Shown: positions 10,815 to 21,559 of the stretch, piece after piece
Layout: each line of letters opens with the position of its first letter
Position numbering within the stretch: position 1 is the stretch's first letter
NCBI GenBank assembly: GCA_021018815.1
Contig: JAITYX010000012.1
Coordinates: 2,852,001 to 2,916,000 of the forward strand
Direction: 5' to 3'
Source: Talinum fruticosum
Lineage: Eukaryota > Streptophyta > Magnoliopsida > Caryophyllales > Talinaceae
Length of the DNA stretch: 64,000 bases
The notes under the pieces: generated by a model
Databases searched by the model: none
Told to the model about the DNA's origin: nothing
What the model saw: only the letters and a program-made list of their open reading frames with translations
Program-made: the position numbers and the translations under genes

Positions 10815-12231
10815 CGAAGACTCGGGTATAACTCTCTATCTCTATATAGTTTTGATTTTAAGTCATTCTCGGTCTTTAAGAAACTTATCTTTAAGTTTTT
10901 AATACTTGCTGACCGACTCGAAATTATCTCCTGAGTAGAACACACTTCACTGGGTTTCTAACCCACTCGGATGCAACTCGGAGAGATGTCACGAGTAAAT
11001 AATTTCATAAACATATCTTATTTTGAGCACTCGACTTTATGAGTTAACTAAAAATGAATTAATGCGCTAATTCTTATTTCTAAAGTCAGTTTATTCAAAG
11101 AAATTATTTACATGATTAATTTGAGGCATGGTGTCTATATATTCTTAATGTCTTAATCATTTAAAGGATAGACACAAGATGGAATTTGAACTTATTGAAT
11201 ATTAGACTCGGAAAATTCCATTCGAGGTTAAAGATGATTAAGCACTTATTTATGATGAATTAATTTTTGTCCTCTCCTAATTTTCGACCAAAGTATTTTT
11301 ATGCTTTGAGTACCACTTTGATTTGCTTTTGCAGGATGATTAAAGTATTTTAATCTTGATTTGAAAAGTAAAAGCAACCGGCTTCTAATCGTTAAACACC
11401 AGCAGACAGAAAAACATTATTTCAAGATAAGGCTCGGACACCGTCTTAGGGTTGTTTGTTACCAAATCCGAGTAAACTCCAACTTTGAGTCCGACGGTTG
11501 TTTCCACCCCAGATTTCAGTCACAACCAATGGGATGGACTACTTTTTAAGCGAAGGACCTAAACAAAATGTTCACATTTACAATGGCTCCTTTTCGAGTG
11601 ACTCGGATTATATGTTACAACGGCCGATGAAGCTTCCAAGTTCAGAACTAGTCACAATGGATAATCTGCCTTGTTTTGTACAAATAGAAGCCTTCCTACA
11701 AGACTTGAATATTGCTGAACATTGCTTGGAACCGAACGAAATCTACTCTCTCTCAATCTTCTAGCTTTTACAACTCTATTCTTAAGTTTTTACTTTCCGA
11801 GTTGTAAAGAAAAAAGTCTTGTAAATACTCTTACATATTTTAAAGTCCCTTGACCGAGCTATAAGGGTTAACTTAGCTCAATTGTCCCTAACTGTAAGGG
11901 CTAGAACAGATAAGGGAACTTTTGTGTTTAGGAAATCTTGTAATTGAATTGTCCAAGGGAGCAATTTTGTAAGAGCTAGTCCTTGTATTTTGTGGACTCA
12001 AAATAGTGGATTTGACGTAGTGCCTGAATTGGCACTGTCCGTGGTTTTCTACCCCAAAAGGGTTTCCAAGTGCTTTCTATGTTCATGACATCCGAGTCAA
12101 ATCTAGACTCATAATCGTTTTCTAAGTCTTTCCTTTAAATTTTATAATTCCGCAAAATTTCCTTCACACCCTTTCACCCCCCTCCTCTCTCTCTCTCTAG
12201 GGTGATTCAAACTCTTAAGAGCAAACCTTCA
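10815..12231 (+). repeat. 5' LTR of element C
   Basis: Runs from CGAAGACTCGGG (first base altered from TG) to CAAACCTTCA. Length 1417 bp versus 1434 bp for the 3' LTR. The TATA box is changed to TACAAATAG near 11678, which may weaken transcription. It is dense in ACTCGG/CCGAGT hexamers. A CT microsatellite lies at about 12185-12199 near the end. Confidence 0.9.
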
Positions 12232-12233
12232 AT

Positions 12234-12246
12234 TGGTATTAGAGCC
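12234..12246 (+). other. Primer-binding site of element C (tRNA-Met type)
   Basis: TGGTATTAGAGCC begins two bases after the LTR end and resembles the complement of the initiator tRNA-Met 3' end (TGGTATCAGAGCC), the usual primer for plant copia elements. Confidence 0.85.
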
Positions 12247-12290
12247 TAGCCTTATCAAAAGATCTAACAAATCCAAGGTTTAAAGATCAT

Positions 12291-14110
12291 ATGGTTCTTA
12301 ACTATGGAGAGTTCGATGAAGGAAGATTTTTCATCGAACCACCCAAGTTCAAGGGATCAAACTTAGCACACTTGGAAGAAGATCATGGAGTGCTTTATCC
12401 AGGATTATGATGAGGAGGTCTGGTGCATCATCTGCAATGGCAGCTACATTCCCACAAAGATAGAAGGAACACAATCGTACCTAAGGTAAAGTTAGAGTTC
12501 ACACCTGAAGAAAACGAGAAGTACAGAAAGAATTTCAAGGCAATGAACACACTAATGTGTGCAATTAATTCAACAGAGTACAACAAATTATCTTCCTTTT
12601 GACACAACCAAAGAAGTTTGGGATACACTGGTCACTGCATATGAAGGTACCAGCCAAGTGAAGCGAGGCTAAGATAAGGCAATATCTCCACAAGTATGAG
12701 CTCTTCAAGATAGAGCCCGATGAGAACATAACTCAAATGTACATCCGCTTCACCGAGATTGTCAACAATCTCAAGTCTCTTGGAAAGAAAATGTCTCATG
12801 AAGAAGTCATCGGAAAGATTCTGAGGAGTCTACCCAAGAGAAGATGGGGTCCTAAGGTGACAAGTATAGAGAAGCTCGGAACCTATCCCAACTCGAGGCC
12901 GGATGAGCTCATTGGGAAATTACTCACCTATGATTTGCATCTAGAACAAGAGGAAGCCGAGGTCAGCATAAAAGAAACATTGCTCTCAAGGCCTCAAGCA
13001 ATCCAAGTCCGAGTTCCTCATATTCATGGCACTTCTAGCCCGAGGTTTCAAGAAAATGATAAAATACACAAAGTGGTAAAAGAAGCCTAATCAGGAGTTC
13101 TACAAGAAAGTAAAAAAGGTAAATTCTCATCCTTTTCAAATTTGTTTTTAACTAAAAACTCCAACTGTTTTCAGTGTGGCGATAAGGAGCACATAGTCAT
13201 GGACCGTCCAAAGAGAAATAAGGACAGAAAAAAGAAAAAGGCTATGGTGGCTACTGGAGCAATGAAGAGTCGAAGAAGATGATGACACTAATAATGAATC
13301 AAAGTGTCTAATGGCTCTATCGGACTCGGAAGCTGGATCTAAGTCGAGACAACGATGTATCGGATGCTAAGGAAACAGATACTCGGGAGGTAATCAACTA
13401 CTTCTTTAAGTTTTCAAAGCATGATCTTACTAGATATATTTTTACTTTGGAAGAAAGGTCCAATTTTGAATTTTCTGAATTTAAAGAGAAACTGGAATCT
13501 CTTAATGATGAGAACATCATTTTGAAAAATGATTTAGAAAACTTGAGACAAAATCCGAAAGTGCTTGAGACCGAGTGCTCAAGATAATGAGACCGAGTCC
13601 GAATGCCTCGGAACGGAGAATGAACAATTAAAGAAAAAGCTCAATGAGTCTCAAGAGTTGGTTTTAAAATTCAATGAAGGTCGAAAAACCTTGATCTATT
13701 ACTTGGTTCTCAGTGTGTCTCATTTTGAAAAGAAGGTCTTGGATATAATGCTTGAAAAGAAAGATAATTCCTACAAAAACGTTTTCAAGATTGATTTCGA
13801 ACTATTAATTTCGGGAAGGCTGAGCATGGTTCTATTCATTCAAAAAGAAAAGGGACTGAGCCCATACCAGTTTTTATGAAAAATCCTTCTCAACCTCGTT
13901 TACAAAAAGAAGGTTTTCAAAGGAAAAGACACGAGTCGGTTCTCAAGAAAGAAGACTCGAGATTAGACCGAACCCAAAATCATTCAAATCGGGTTCCTAA
14001 AAGTGCTCTTCCTCATGAAAAGACCATAGTAAAAATAGTTACTGAGTTTGTAAGAAGAAGTAAGAAGGGTTATTTTGTTTCTGTTTTTGCAAGTTACTCG
14101 AAACGAAAGG
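12291..14110 (+). pseudogene. Copia gag with coiled-coil tail (element C)
   Basis: The ATG at 12291 opens MVLNYGEFDEGRF and a FKGSN block, then frameshifts. The readable block 12737-13090 carries MYIRFTEIVNNLKSLGKKMS and VIGKILRSLPKRRWGPKVTS, typical of the plant copia gag core. The zinc knuckle near 13166-13210 reads CFQCGDKEHIVMDR, where the last Cys is Arg. A Glu/Lys-rich coiled-coil-like segment (13440-13690) and a basic linker (13870-14100) lead to protease. Several frameshifts make it non-functional. Confidence 0.85.
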
Positions 14111-15370
14111 GTCATTGTACTTAGACAGGTGGATCCTCACGCCACGTGTATGGAGACTCAAGACTCTTCTCGGAATTAGAAGAGATGAAAGGAGGAAAAG
14201 TCACATTTGGAGACAATAGTAAAGGAAGGTTAGTTGGAATTGGCGGAATTGGTCAAGGAGACAACTCGGTCAGTCCAGTCTACCTTGTCAAAGGGCTCAA
14301 ATATAATCTTCCGAGCATATCTTAGTTGTGTGACAAAGGACAAGAGGTAAGGTTTACTCGGACCAACTGCTTCATTTTTGATGCGGTTGTCCGAGGTCGA
14401 ATAACACCTACACTATTCCTCTTTTTGATTCTAATCAAGATTTATCATGTTTAAAAGCTTCTTTGAATGATGATTCATGGACATGGCATCGTAGACTAGG
14501 CCACATCAGCATGCATACTATCAAGAAACTTGCATCTCATGGATTAGTTAGAGGTTTACATAACTTCTCATGTAAGAAAGATTAAATTTGTGATGCATGC
14601 ACAAAAGAAAAACAAGTCAAATCATCTTTTAAGCCACTCAAGACAAGTATCTACATCCAAAGTGCTTGAATTGATACATGTAGATTTATGTGGTGAAATT
14701 CCTATCAAAAGCTTAGGAAATAAATCATATGTGTCGGATATTGTTGATGATTACTCACGATTTACCTATGCATATTTTTTGAATAACAAAAATGAAGCAT
14801 TCAAAGAATTCACTAAGATCCGAAGGAAAATACAAGTGGAGTCCGAGATTCGGATCGGAAGAATTCGAATAGACCATAGAAGGGAGTTCGATTACTCGGA
14901 ATTTGCGGACTTCTATGACAAGAATGACATCTCCCGCAACTTCTCAGCACCTAGAACTTCTCAACGGAATGGAATAGTGGAGAGAAAGAACAGAAAACTT
15001 GAAGAAATAGGAAGGACAATGATGATTGAAAATGATCTACCTTACTATTTCTAGGCTGCTGCGATCAACACAACAAACTACACTCTCAACGAGATGTCTC
15101 ATTCGACCCATTCTGAAGAAGACACCCTACAAACTATACAACGACAAGAAGCCTTATATTTCCTACTTTAAACCATTCGGATGTAAATACTTTGTGCATA
15201 ACAATGGTAAGGAACATCCGACCAAATTTGATGCTAGGTCGGATGAAGGTATTTTCCTTGGTTATTCTTCACATAGCAAAGCTTATAGAATGTTTAACAA
15301 GAGAACTAACAAAGTGGAAGAAAGTATTCACATTATCTTTGATGAAATTGATCATGGTAGGATAAGTTAA
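14111..15370 (+). pseudogene. Copia protease and integrase (element C)
   Basis: Protease: an extra base in the LDSG active-site region (14121-14135) shifts the frame, after which GDSRLFSELEEMKGGKVTFG is readable. Integrase: the zinc region HRRLGHISMHTIKKLASHGL and ICDACTKEKQ (14490-14610) is followed by an open frame at 14590-15054. That frame has LIHVDLCGEIP (Asp1), a RIDHRREFDYSEF block (Asp2) and RNGIVERKN (Glu), so the DDE triad appears preserved. The downstream block to 15370 contains FKPFGCKYFVHNNGKEHPTK and EGIFLGYSSHSKAYR. A stop lies before CDAC and a shift after PYYF. Confidence 0.88.
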
Positions 15371-17237
15371 TCCACTTTCTCAAATCTCAAGCTCAACCGA
15401 GATGAAGATGACATAGTAGAGGTTGAGCTCGGAATGAACCAAAACAAAGGAACCGAGCCAACCGAGAATGAGCCAATTCAAGCACCAACTTAGACTACTA
15501 AAGGTCAAGCTAATGGAGAAGATCAACAAGTTGAACCAGCTGAAGATCATAATATTCAACCAACAAACCTGGTAAATCGAGAGGACATATAAAGGTTTCA
15601 AATATGCATCTAGTCACCCACCTGAGAACATCATTTCGACATCAACTGTGGGTTAAGAACTCATTCTACTTTGTGAAACTTATGTGCATTTTCAGCATTT
15701 ATTTCATTAATTGAACCTAAAAATGTACTAGAAGCCCTACTTGAACCTGAATGGGTAGAGGTAATGTAAGAAGAATTAACTCAATTTGAAAGAAACCAAG
15801 GCTGGACTCTAACCAAATGACCTTCTCACTACCCAGTTATAGGAACCAAATGGGTTTTCAAGAACAAATTGGATGAGGGAGGGTTGGTAGTCAGAAACAA
15901 AGCCAGATTATTTGCTCAAGGGTATAAACAAGAAGAGGGAATTGATTATGGGAAAATCTTTTGCACATATTGCTAGGATTAAGGTAATCGGAATTCTCCG
16001 AGCATTTGCAACTAGCATGAACATTAAGCTATATCAAATGGATGTTAAGTCTACATTTCTTAATGGTTTTATTCAAAAAGAAGTTTATGTTGAGCAACCC
16101 CTGGATTTGAAAACTCTTAATTTCCAAATCATGTTTTCAAATTGCAAAAAGCTTTGTATGGTCTAAAACAAGCTCTCAGACCTTGGTATGAAAGACTAAG
16201 CAGTTTCTTGATTGAAAATGATTTCAAAAAGGTCTTATTAACAAAACTCTTTTCACAAAAACCAAGGGTAATGACTTTCTCATTATTCAAATTTATGTTG
16301 ATGACATTATCATTGGGGCTACTAATGAAACTCTATGCCAAGAGTTTTCCGAGTTGATGAAACAGGAGTTCTAAATGAGCATGATAGGAGAACTCAATTT
16401 CTTCCTTGGACTGCAAATCAAGCAAGAAAATGATGGAATCTATGTTCATCAATCAAAGTACACCAAAGAGTTACTGAGGAAGTACAAGCTACAAGATGTA
16501 AAACATGCAGCAACACCAATGAGTAGTAGAACAAAAGCTGGACTCGTATGAGAAAGGTAAAGCTATAGATCGGATATTCTACAGAGGTATGATTGGATAT
16601 CTATTTTATCTTACATCTAATAGTCCAGATATCATGTTTAGTGTTTGTCTATGTGCAAGATTTCAAGTTAATCCAAAGGAATCACATCTCACTACGCTGA
16701 AGAGAGTTTTTAGTTATCTTGCAGGAACTTAGACACTTAGTCTCTAGTATTCTAAGGACTCGAGATCCGACTCTCACTAGATACCCATATTCGACTATGC
16801 TTGGATACAAAGTTGATAGAAAGAGCACCTCAGGAGCATGTGAATTTCTAGGTCAATCACTCATCTCCTGGCACTCTAAGAAACAAAATTCGGTTTCTCT
16901 ATCAACAGCTAAGGTAAAGGACATAGTCTGCTGGAGCTTGTTGTGCTCGGATTCTATGGATCAAGCAACACTAGAAGGATCTTCGATCTGTCATTCACAT
17001 CTATCCCATCAAATGTAATAATCAAAGTGCCATCACCATCACCAAGAATCCAGTTCAGCATTAAAAAACAAAGCATATTAAGGTCAGGTATCATTTTCGA
17101 AAGGCCGCTCCGAAAAAGGTGATATTGAACTTAAGTTTATTCCTGCCAAATTTCAATTAGCTGATATTTTCACAAAACCTCTTATTGAAGATCGGTTCTG
17201 TTTTATTAGGAATGAACTTGGTATGATGATTATGTGA
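15371..17237 (+). pseudogene. Copia reverse transcriptase and RNase H (element C)
   Basis: Spacer, then RVT_2 starting near 15730 (LEPEWVEVM), GTKWVFKNKLDEGGLVVRNK (about 15840), KLYQMDVKSTFLNGFIQKEV (about 16025), [20 protein letters not shown], and YVDDIII (about 16292-16312). RNase H blocks include YKVDRKSTSGACEFLGQSLI (about 16805-16865). The pol stop is at 17235-17237 after IRNELGMMIM. At least four frameshifts interrupt it. It would reverse-transcribe the element RNA and degrade the RNA strand. Confidence 0.9.
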
Positions 17238-17845
17238 TTTTTATTATTTGCATGAATATTTGAGTGATTACATGAGAATTTACGAGTTTGATTATTTATT
17301 ATATGTTCCGAGTGAATAACAAATGGATCAGTTGAACCGAGAATAAAAGCTGAGCTATGAGTTATCCGAGTGTGTTCCGAGTAACTCGACACATTACTAA
17401 GTCGGAATCGGTTTATGAGAAAAATGGACATCAAAATTCTAAGATCATCTCTAAACCAATGGAGAATCTTGGAAATGTTTCATTAAATTTCTTTTTCTCT
17501 CTCTATCACGCAAACGGTCGAGAAACTAACAGTTAGAAGGAAGCGGTTTCAAGAAGTAAGCGTTGCACAATGAAACACCAAAATGGTCGGATAGTCGTTA
17601 CTCCGAGTGCTTGAGTCGAAAGGTTTTTGTTCTATGAGAGCTATTGTTCTATAAATAGCACTTGTTCATCCTCATTCATTCACTTTGCCATCTCTTTCTC
17701 TCTTACTCTCTTCTCACTCGAACTCGGAATTCCTTGCTCAAATTTTCTCAAATTTCGGACTCTCAACTCTCAACTCTTTCTCACTCGTTCGCCTTCCTTC
17801 TAATTCACTCTCTCTAATCAGATTTCTTTCTCTTTCTCTTGAAAA
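17238..17845 (+). promoter_or_regulatory. Spacer with internal TATA box before envelope-like ORF (C)
   Basis: About 600 bp of non-coding spacer. A short conserved block (ATGGACATCAAA around 17424, also at 61074 in element D) is followed by a TATA box (TATAAATAG, 17650-17658) and a C/T-rich leader (17680-17840). The leader leads to the conserved ATG at 17846, 196 bp downstream of the TATA. The same order occurs in elements A' and D. An internal promoter is inferred. Confidence 0.55.
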
Positions 17846-19440
17846 ATGCCTAAGACAGGAATTGCAGATAAAGGAGGGTTAGCCACCAAAAAGGCTATAA
17901 CCTGAACTATTCAGCCCGAGAATCCTCAAAAGGATCCTTCTAAAGGCAAAGCACTCACTTTCGATGACTAAAAACTCATTGTTTCCCAAGCACTAATTCA
18001 TTGAAGAAAAGTTCTTCTCAACCACCAAACTCTCTTAGATCAAGCATATCCTCCACACAGGTACTTTCAAGTATTTGTGTTTACGTGATTATATCTACCC
18101 CCAACTCATCACTCGAATACTATGCTGACATGGTTGCAAGAGACAACGTAGCCTCTTCTCTCATTCAAGGGAAAACTATTCGCATTAAACTCTCTCTGGT
18201 TCACAAGATTTATACCCTCCCCATTTCGTTCAATGAAATCGCTGACGATTTCTTTGACAAATACACCAAAGTCATTCCACAATCTAGAAAGAACTTTTAC
18301 GTGACTCGGATGAAGTCTAAAGCCGGACTTCTATGTTTTATTCGATGAGAACTGTGTTCTCTTTCTCTCCTTTTAAGGAGAACCCCAACGATAAGGTTCT
18401 CAAAGTTCTTTATGACATTCTCGAAGGGTATGAGGTTGACTTCTTCCCTTTTATCATCGAGCAAATACCTTCTGTTCCTAACGATCGGAAGAAACCCCCT
18501 TTCTTTTCGAGGCTCTGCTCACTTATGTTTTCACTCACTTTAAAGTGGATCTCCCGATGATCCACTAAAATTTCTTGAGCTCGCTGTCTCGTATTGGCAG
18601 AGGTGAGCTTATTGGTCTAGGATACCAAGAAACTTCACCTGGTGTTTGGATTCATTCTTCCGAGCTTGCACCTCCTCCTCGGACTCGGAAAAGTTCTCAA
18701 AGTCCTCTTCTTATTATCGGACCACCTTCTTCCCAACCTAACCCTTCAATGGAATTACTTTAGAAAGTGGCTTCCCGGTTTGCTCGCTATCTAAAGAGTT
18801 ACAATCAACTCTTGGTGCATTATAGGCTTTCATGCCTATCTTGAATCGACTTGAGCTCGGCTTAGAAACGGATCGATTAGAGTCAAGCCCTAGTCAACGA
18901 GCTGAAAGAAGTCATCAAGCAACAGCAAGACCAGATCCACTATCTTCAAGAGCGCAGATTAAAGGTTGCTGAGGAATCGGAATCTCACTCTACGTAAGAA
19001 TCTCACTCTACGAAGTCATCAAAGAGGGAGCGAGGCCAAGCTAAAGGTTAAAGGGAGAAGGAACCCGAGGAAATCTCCTTAGAACACACCGAGTCTTCCT
19101 CAAAACAGGTTGGGGATGTTGGTGAATCCCAGTGCTCAACCTTCTACACAACCATCTCAAGCTGAAGAAGTTCGGGGCTCGAAGAGGAGATAGAGGAAGT
19201 ACAACCTGCGGTACGCAGGTCCGCAACTCCAGTCCCAGATTTACCTCTTTTCTTGCCACCTCTTCCTTACCCAACAGTTTCCACTCAAGGCTATTGACGC
19301 AGAAGAAGGGATCCTCGTTTTTCCTCCTCCACTCATACTACTCCACCTCCCTCCTAATTTTCTTAAAATTTTTATTTTTTTGCCCAACATCTCTGCATTT
19401 TTTTTGCTCGCTTCCTCGTTTATTTTAATGAAATGCATAA
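17846..19440 (+). pseudogene. Envelope-like third ORF (element C), frameshifted
   Basis: Starts MPKTGIADKGG. The best block (18001-18348) includes LEYYADMVARDNVASSLIQG, LVHKIYTLPISFNEIADDFF and KNFYVTRMKSKAGLLCF. After a frameshift it continues as NPNDKVLKVLYDILEGYEVD (18371-18560) and a Pro/Ser-rich part (18575-18763). The pattern resembles the conserved domain found in SIRE-type third ORFs and annotated as a putative plant transposon protein; this is from memory of the family, not a search. No signal peptide or clear transmembrane helix is visible in this copy. Function unknown. Confidence 0.7.
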
Positions 19441-20060
19441 AGGGAGAGAAAAGCCAAATAGATTTTTGGTTTAGAGGGAGTTTAGTTTATTTTCGTTTCT
19501 TTGTACTTACTTTCTAAGCATCAATAAAATTTTATTATTTCGAGCATCATTGACTTGTATTATCCATATATCTTTATTTTTGCTATGATCTTATGTTATG
19601 ATACTTGTTCATATGCTTTGATGATTTTTGCTCCGATATATTTTTGCATCAATTTTCTCTAACAACGAATTCTAACTTAGTTTCACAAAAAAATTCTACA
19701 GCTTATTCGTTACTAAGCAATGCTTCCTCGTTTATTTTAATGAATTCCTCGTTTACTTTAATGAAATGCATAAGGGGAGAGAAAAGCCAAATAAATGTTT
19801 GGTTTAGGGGAGTTTAGTTTATTTTCGTTTCTTTGTACTTACTTTCTAAGCATCAATGAAATTTTATTACTTTTGAGCATCATTGACTTGTATTATCCAT
19901 ATCTCTTTATTTTTGCTATGATCTTATGTTATGATACTTGTTCATATGCTCTAATGATTTTTGCTCTGATATATTTTTGCATCAATTTTCTCTAACAAAG
20001 AATTCTAACTTAGTTTCACAAAGAACATTCTACAGCTTATTCGTTACTAAGCAATGAAAA
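19400..20060 (+). repeat. Tandem duplication, period about 333 bp, in element C tail
   Basis: The block containing 'gagcatcattgacttg' occurs at 19542 and 19875, and flanking sequence repeats from about 19410 to 19735 and 19745 to 20055 with few changes. It lies between the third ORF and the polypurine tract. A small extra repeat of 'tcctcgtttattttaatg' marks the joint near 19727-19765. Confidence 0.85.
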
Positions 20061-20112
20061 CTTAACTCTCCGAACTTCTACCTTCTGTCTTAAGTGTTGA
20101 ATGCCTTTCATC

Positions 20113-20125
20113 AAAAAGGGGAGAT
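20113..20125 (+). other. Polypurine tract of element C
   Basis: AAAAAGGGGAGAT lies immediately before the 3' LTR. The same sequence precedes the LTRs at 10676 and 63700, so it primes plus-strand synthesis for this family. Confidence 0.85.
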
Positions 20126-21559
20126 TGAAAACTCATGTATAACTCTCTATCTCTCTATGGTTTTGATTTCAAGTCATTCTCAGTCTTTAAGAAGCTTATC
20201 TTTAAGTTTTCAATACTATCTCACCAACTCGAAAGCATCCCGAGTAGAACACACTTCACTCGGGTTTCTAACCCACTCGGATGCAACTCGGATAGATGTC
20301 ATGAGTAAATAATTTTACGAACATATCTTATTCCGAGCACCGACTTTATGAGTAAACTGAAATCAATTACTATGCTAATTCTTATTTATAATCGAGTCTA
20401 TTCAAAGAATTTATTTACATAACCAATTTGATGCATGGTGTCTATATATTCTTAATGTCTTCATCATTTAAAGGATAGACACAAGATGGAACTTGAACCT
20501 ATTGAATATTAGACTCACAAAATTCCATTCTCTCGGGCTAAGGATAATTAAGCACTTAATTATGATGAATATTTATCCTTTCCTAATCTTGGACCAAAGT
20601 AATTTTATACTTTGAGTACCAATTTGATTTTCTTTTGCTGGATTATTAAAGTATTTTAATCTTGATTTGAAAAGCAAAAGCAATCGGCTTCTAACCATTA
20701 AACACAAACAGATAAAAAAGCATTGCTTTAGGACAAGGCTCAGACACCGTGTTAGGGTTGTTTGTTACCAAATCCGGTAAACTTCAACTTTGAGTCTAAC
20801 GGTTGTTTCCACCCCCAGATTTCAGTCACAACTAGTGGGATGGATTGCTTTTGAGCGAAGGACCTAAGCACAACATTCACATTTACAATGGCTCCTTTTC
20901 CGAGTGAGTCGGACTATCCCTTACAACGGCTAGTAAAGCTTCCAAGTTCGGAACCGGTGACAACTCGCCTTGTCTGTATAAATAGAAGCCTTCCTACAAC
21001 ACTTGAAGATTGCTGAACATTGCTGGAAATGAACGAAATCTAGTCTCTCTCAATCTTCTAGCTTTTACAACTCTGTTCTTAAGTTTTTACTTTCCGAGTT
21101 GTAAGGAGAAAAGTCTTGTAATTACTCTTACATATTTTATTTCTCTGTAAAGTCCCTTGATTGAGTCAGTAAAGGCTAACTCAACTCAGTTGTTCTTAAC
21201 TCGTAAGGGTTATCTCGGTTAGAAAGTACTAGAACAAATAAGACAACTTCTATGTCTAGGAAAATCTTGTAATTGAATTGTCCAAGGGAGAAATTCTATA
21301 AGAATCAGTCCTTATGTTTTGTGGACTCAAAATAGTGGATTTGACTTAGTGTCTAGATTGGCACTCGTCCGTGGTTTTCTCGCCCAGGAGGATTTCCATG
21401 TACTTTCTGTGTTCAGCATTTTTGAGTCTAATCTAAGACTCATAATCGTTTTTAAGGCTTTCCTTTGTAGAAAACTTTGTAATTCCGTAAAATTTGCTTC
21501 ACACCCTATTCATCCCCCCTCCCTCCGGGGTGATTCGGACTCTCAAGAACAAACCTTCA
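20126..21559 (+). repeat. 3' LTR of element C
   Basis: From TGAAAACTC to AAACCTTCA, 1434 bp. Intact TATA box TATAAATAG at 20977-20985. Closely similar throughout to the 5' LTR at 10815-12231, with scattered substitutions and indels. It is followed by the insertion-site duplication TAACC. Confidence 0.92.

Larger units (their letters stand above)
10815..21559 (+). mobile_element. Complete copia element C (SIRE-like, 10.7 kb)
   Basis: Two LTRs (10815-12231 and 20126-21559), a tRNA-Met type primer-binding site, gag, protease, integrase, RT, RNase H, a long spacer, an envelope-like ORF and a polypurine tract. It is flanked by the 5-bp duplication TAACC (10810-10814 and 21560-21564), so both ends are certain. 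It is the only full-length copia element with both borders in the window. Each ORF carries stops or frameshifts, so it is not autonomous as sequenced. Confidence 0.93.
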
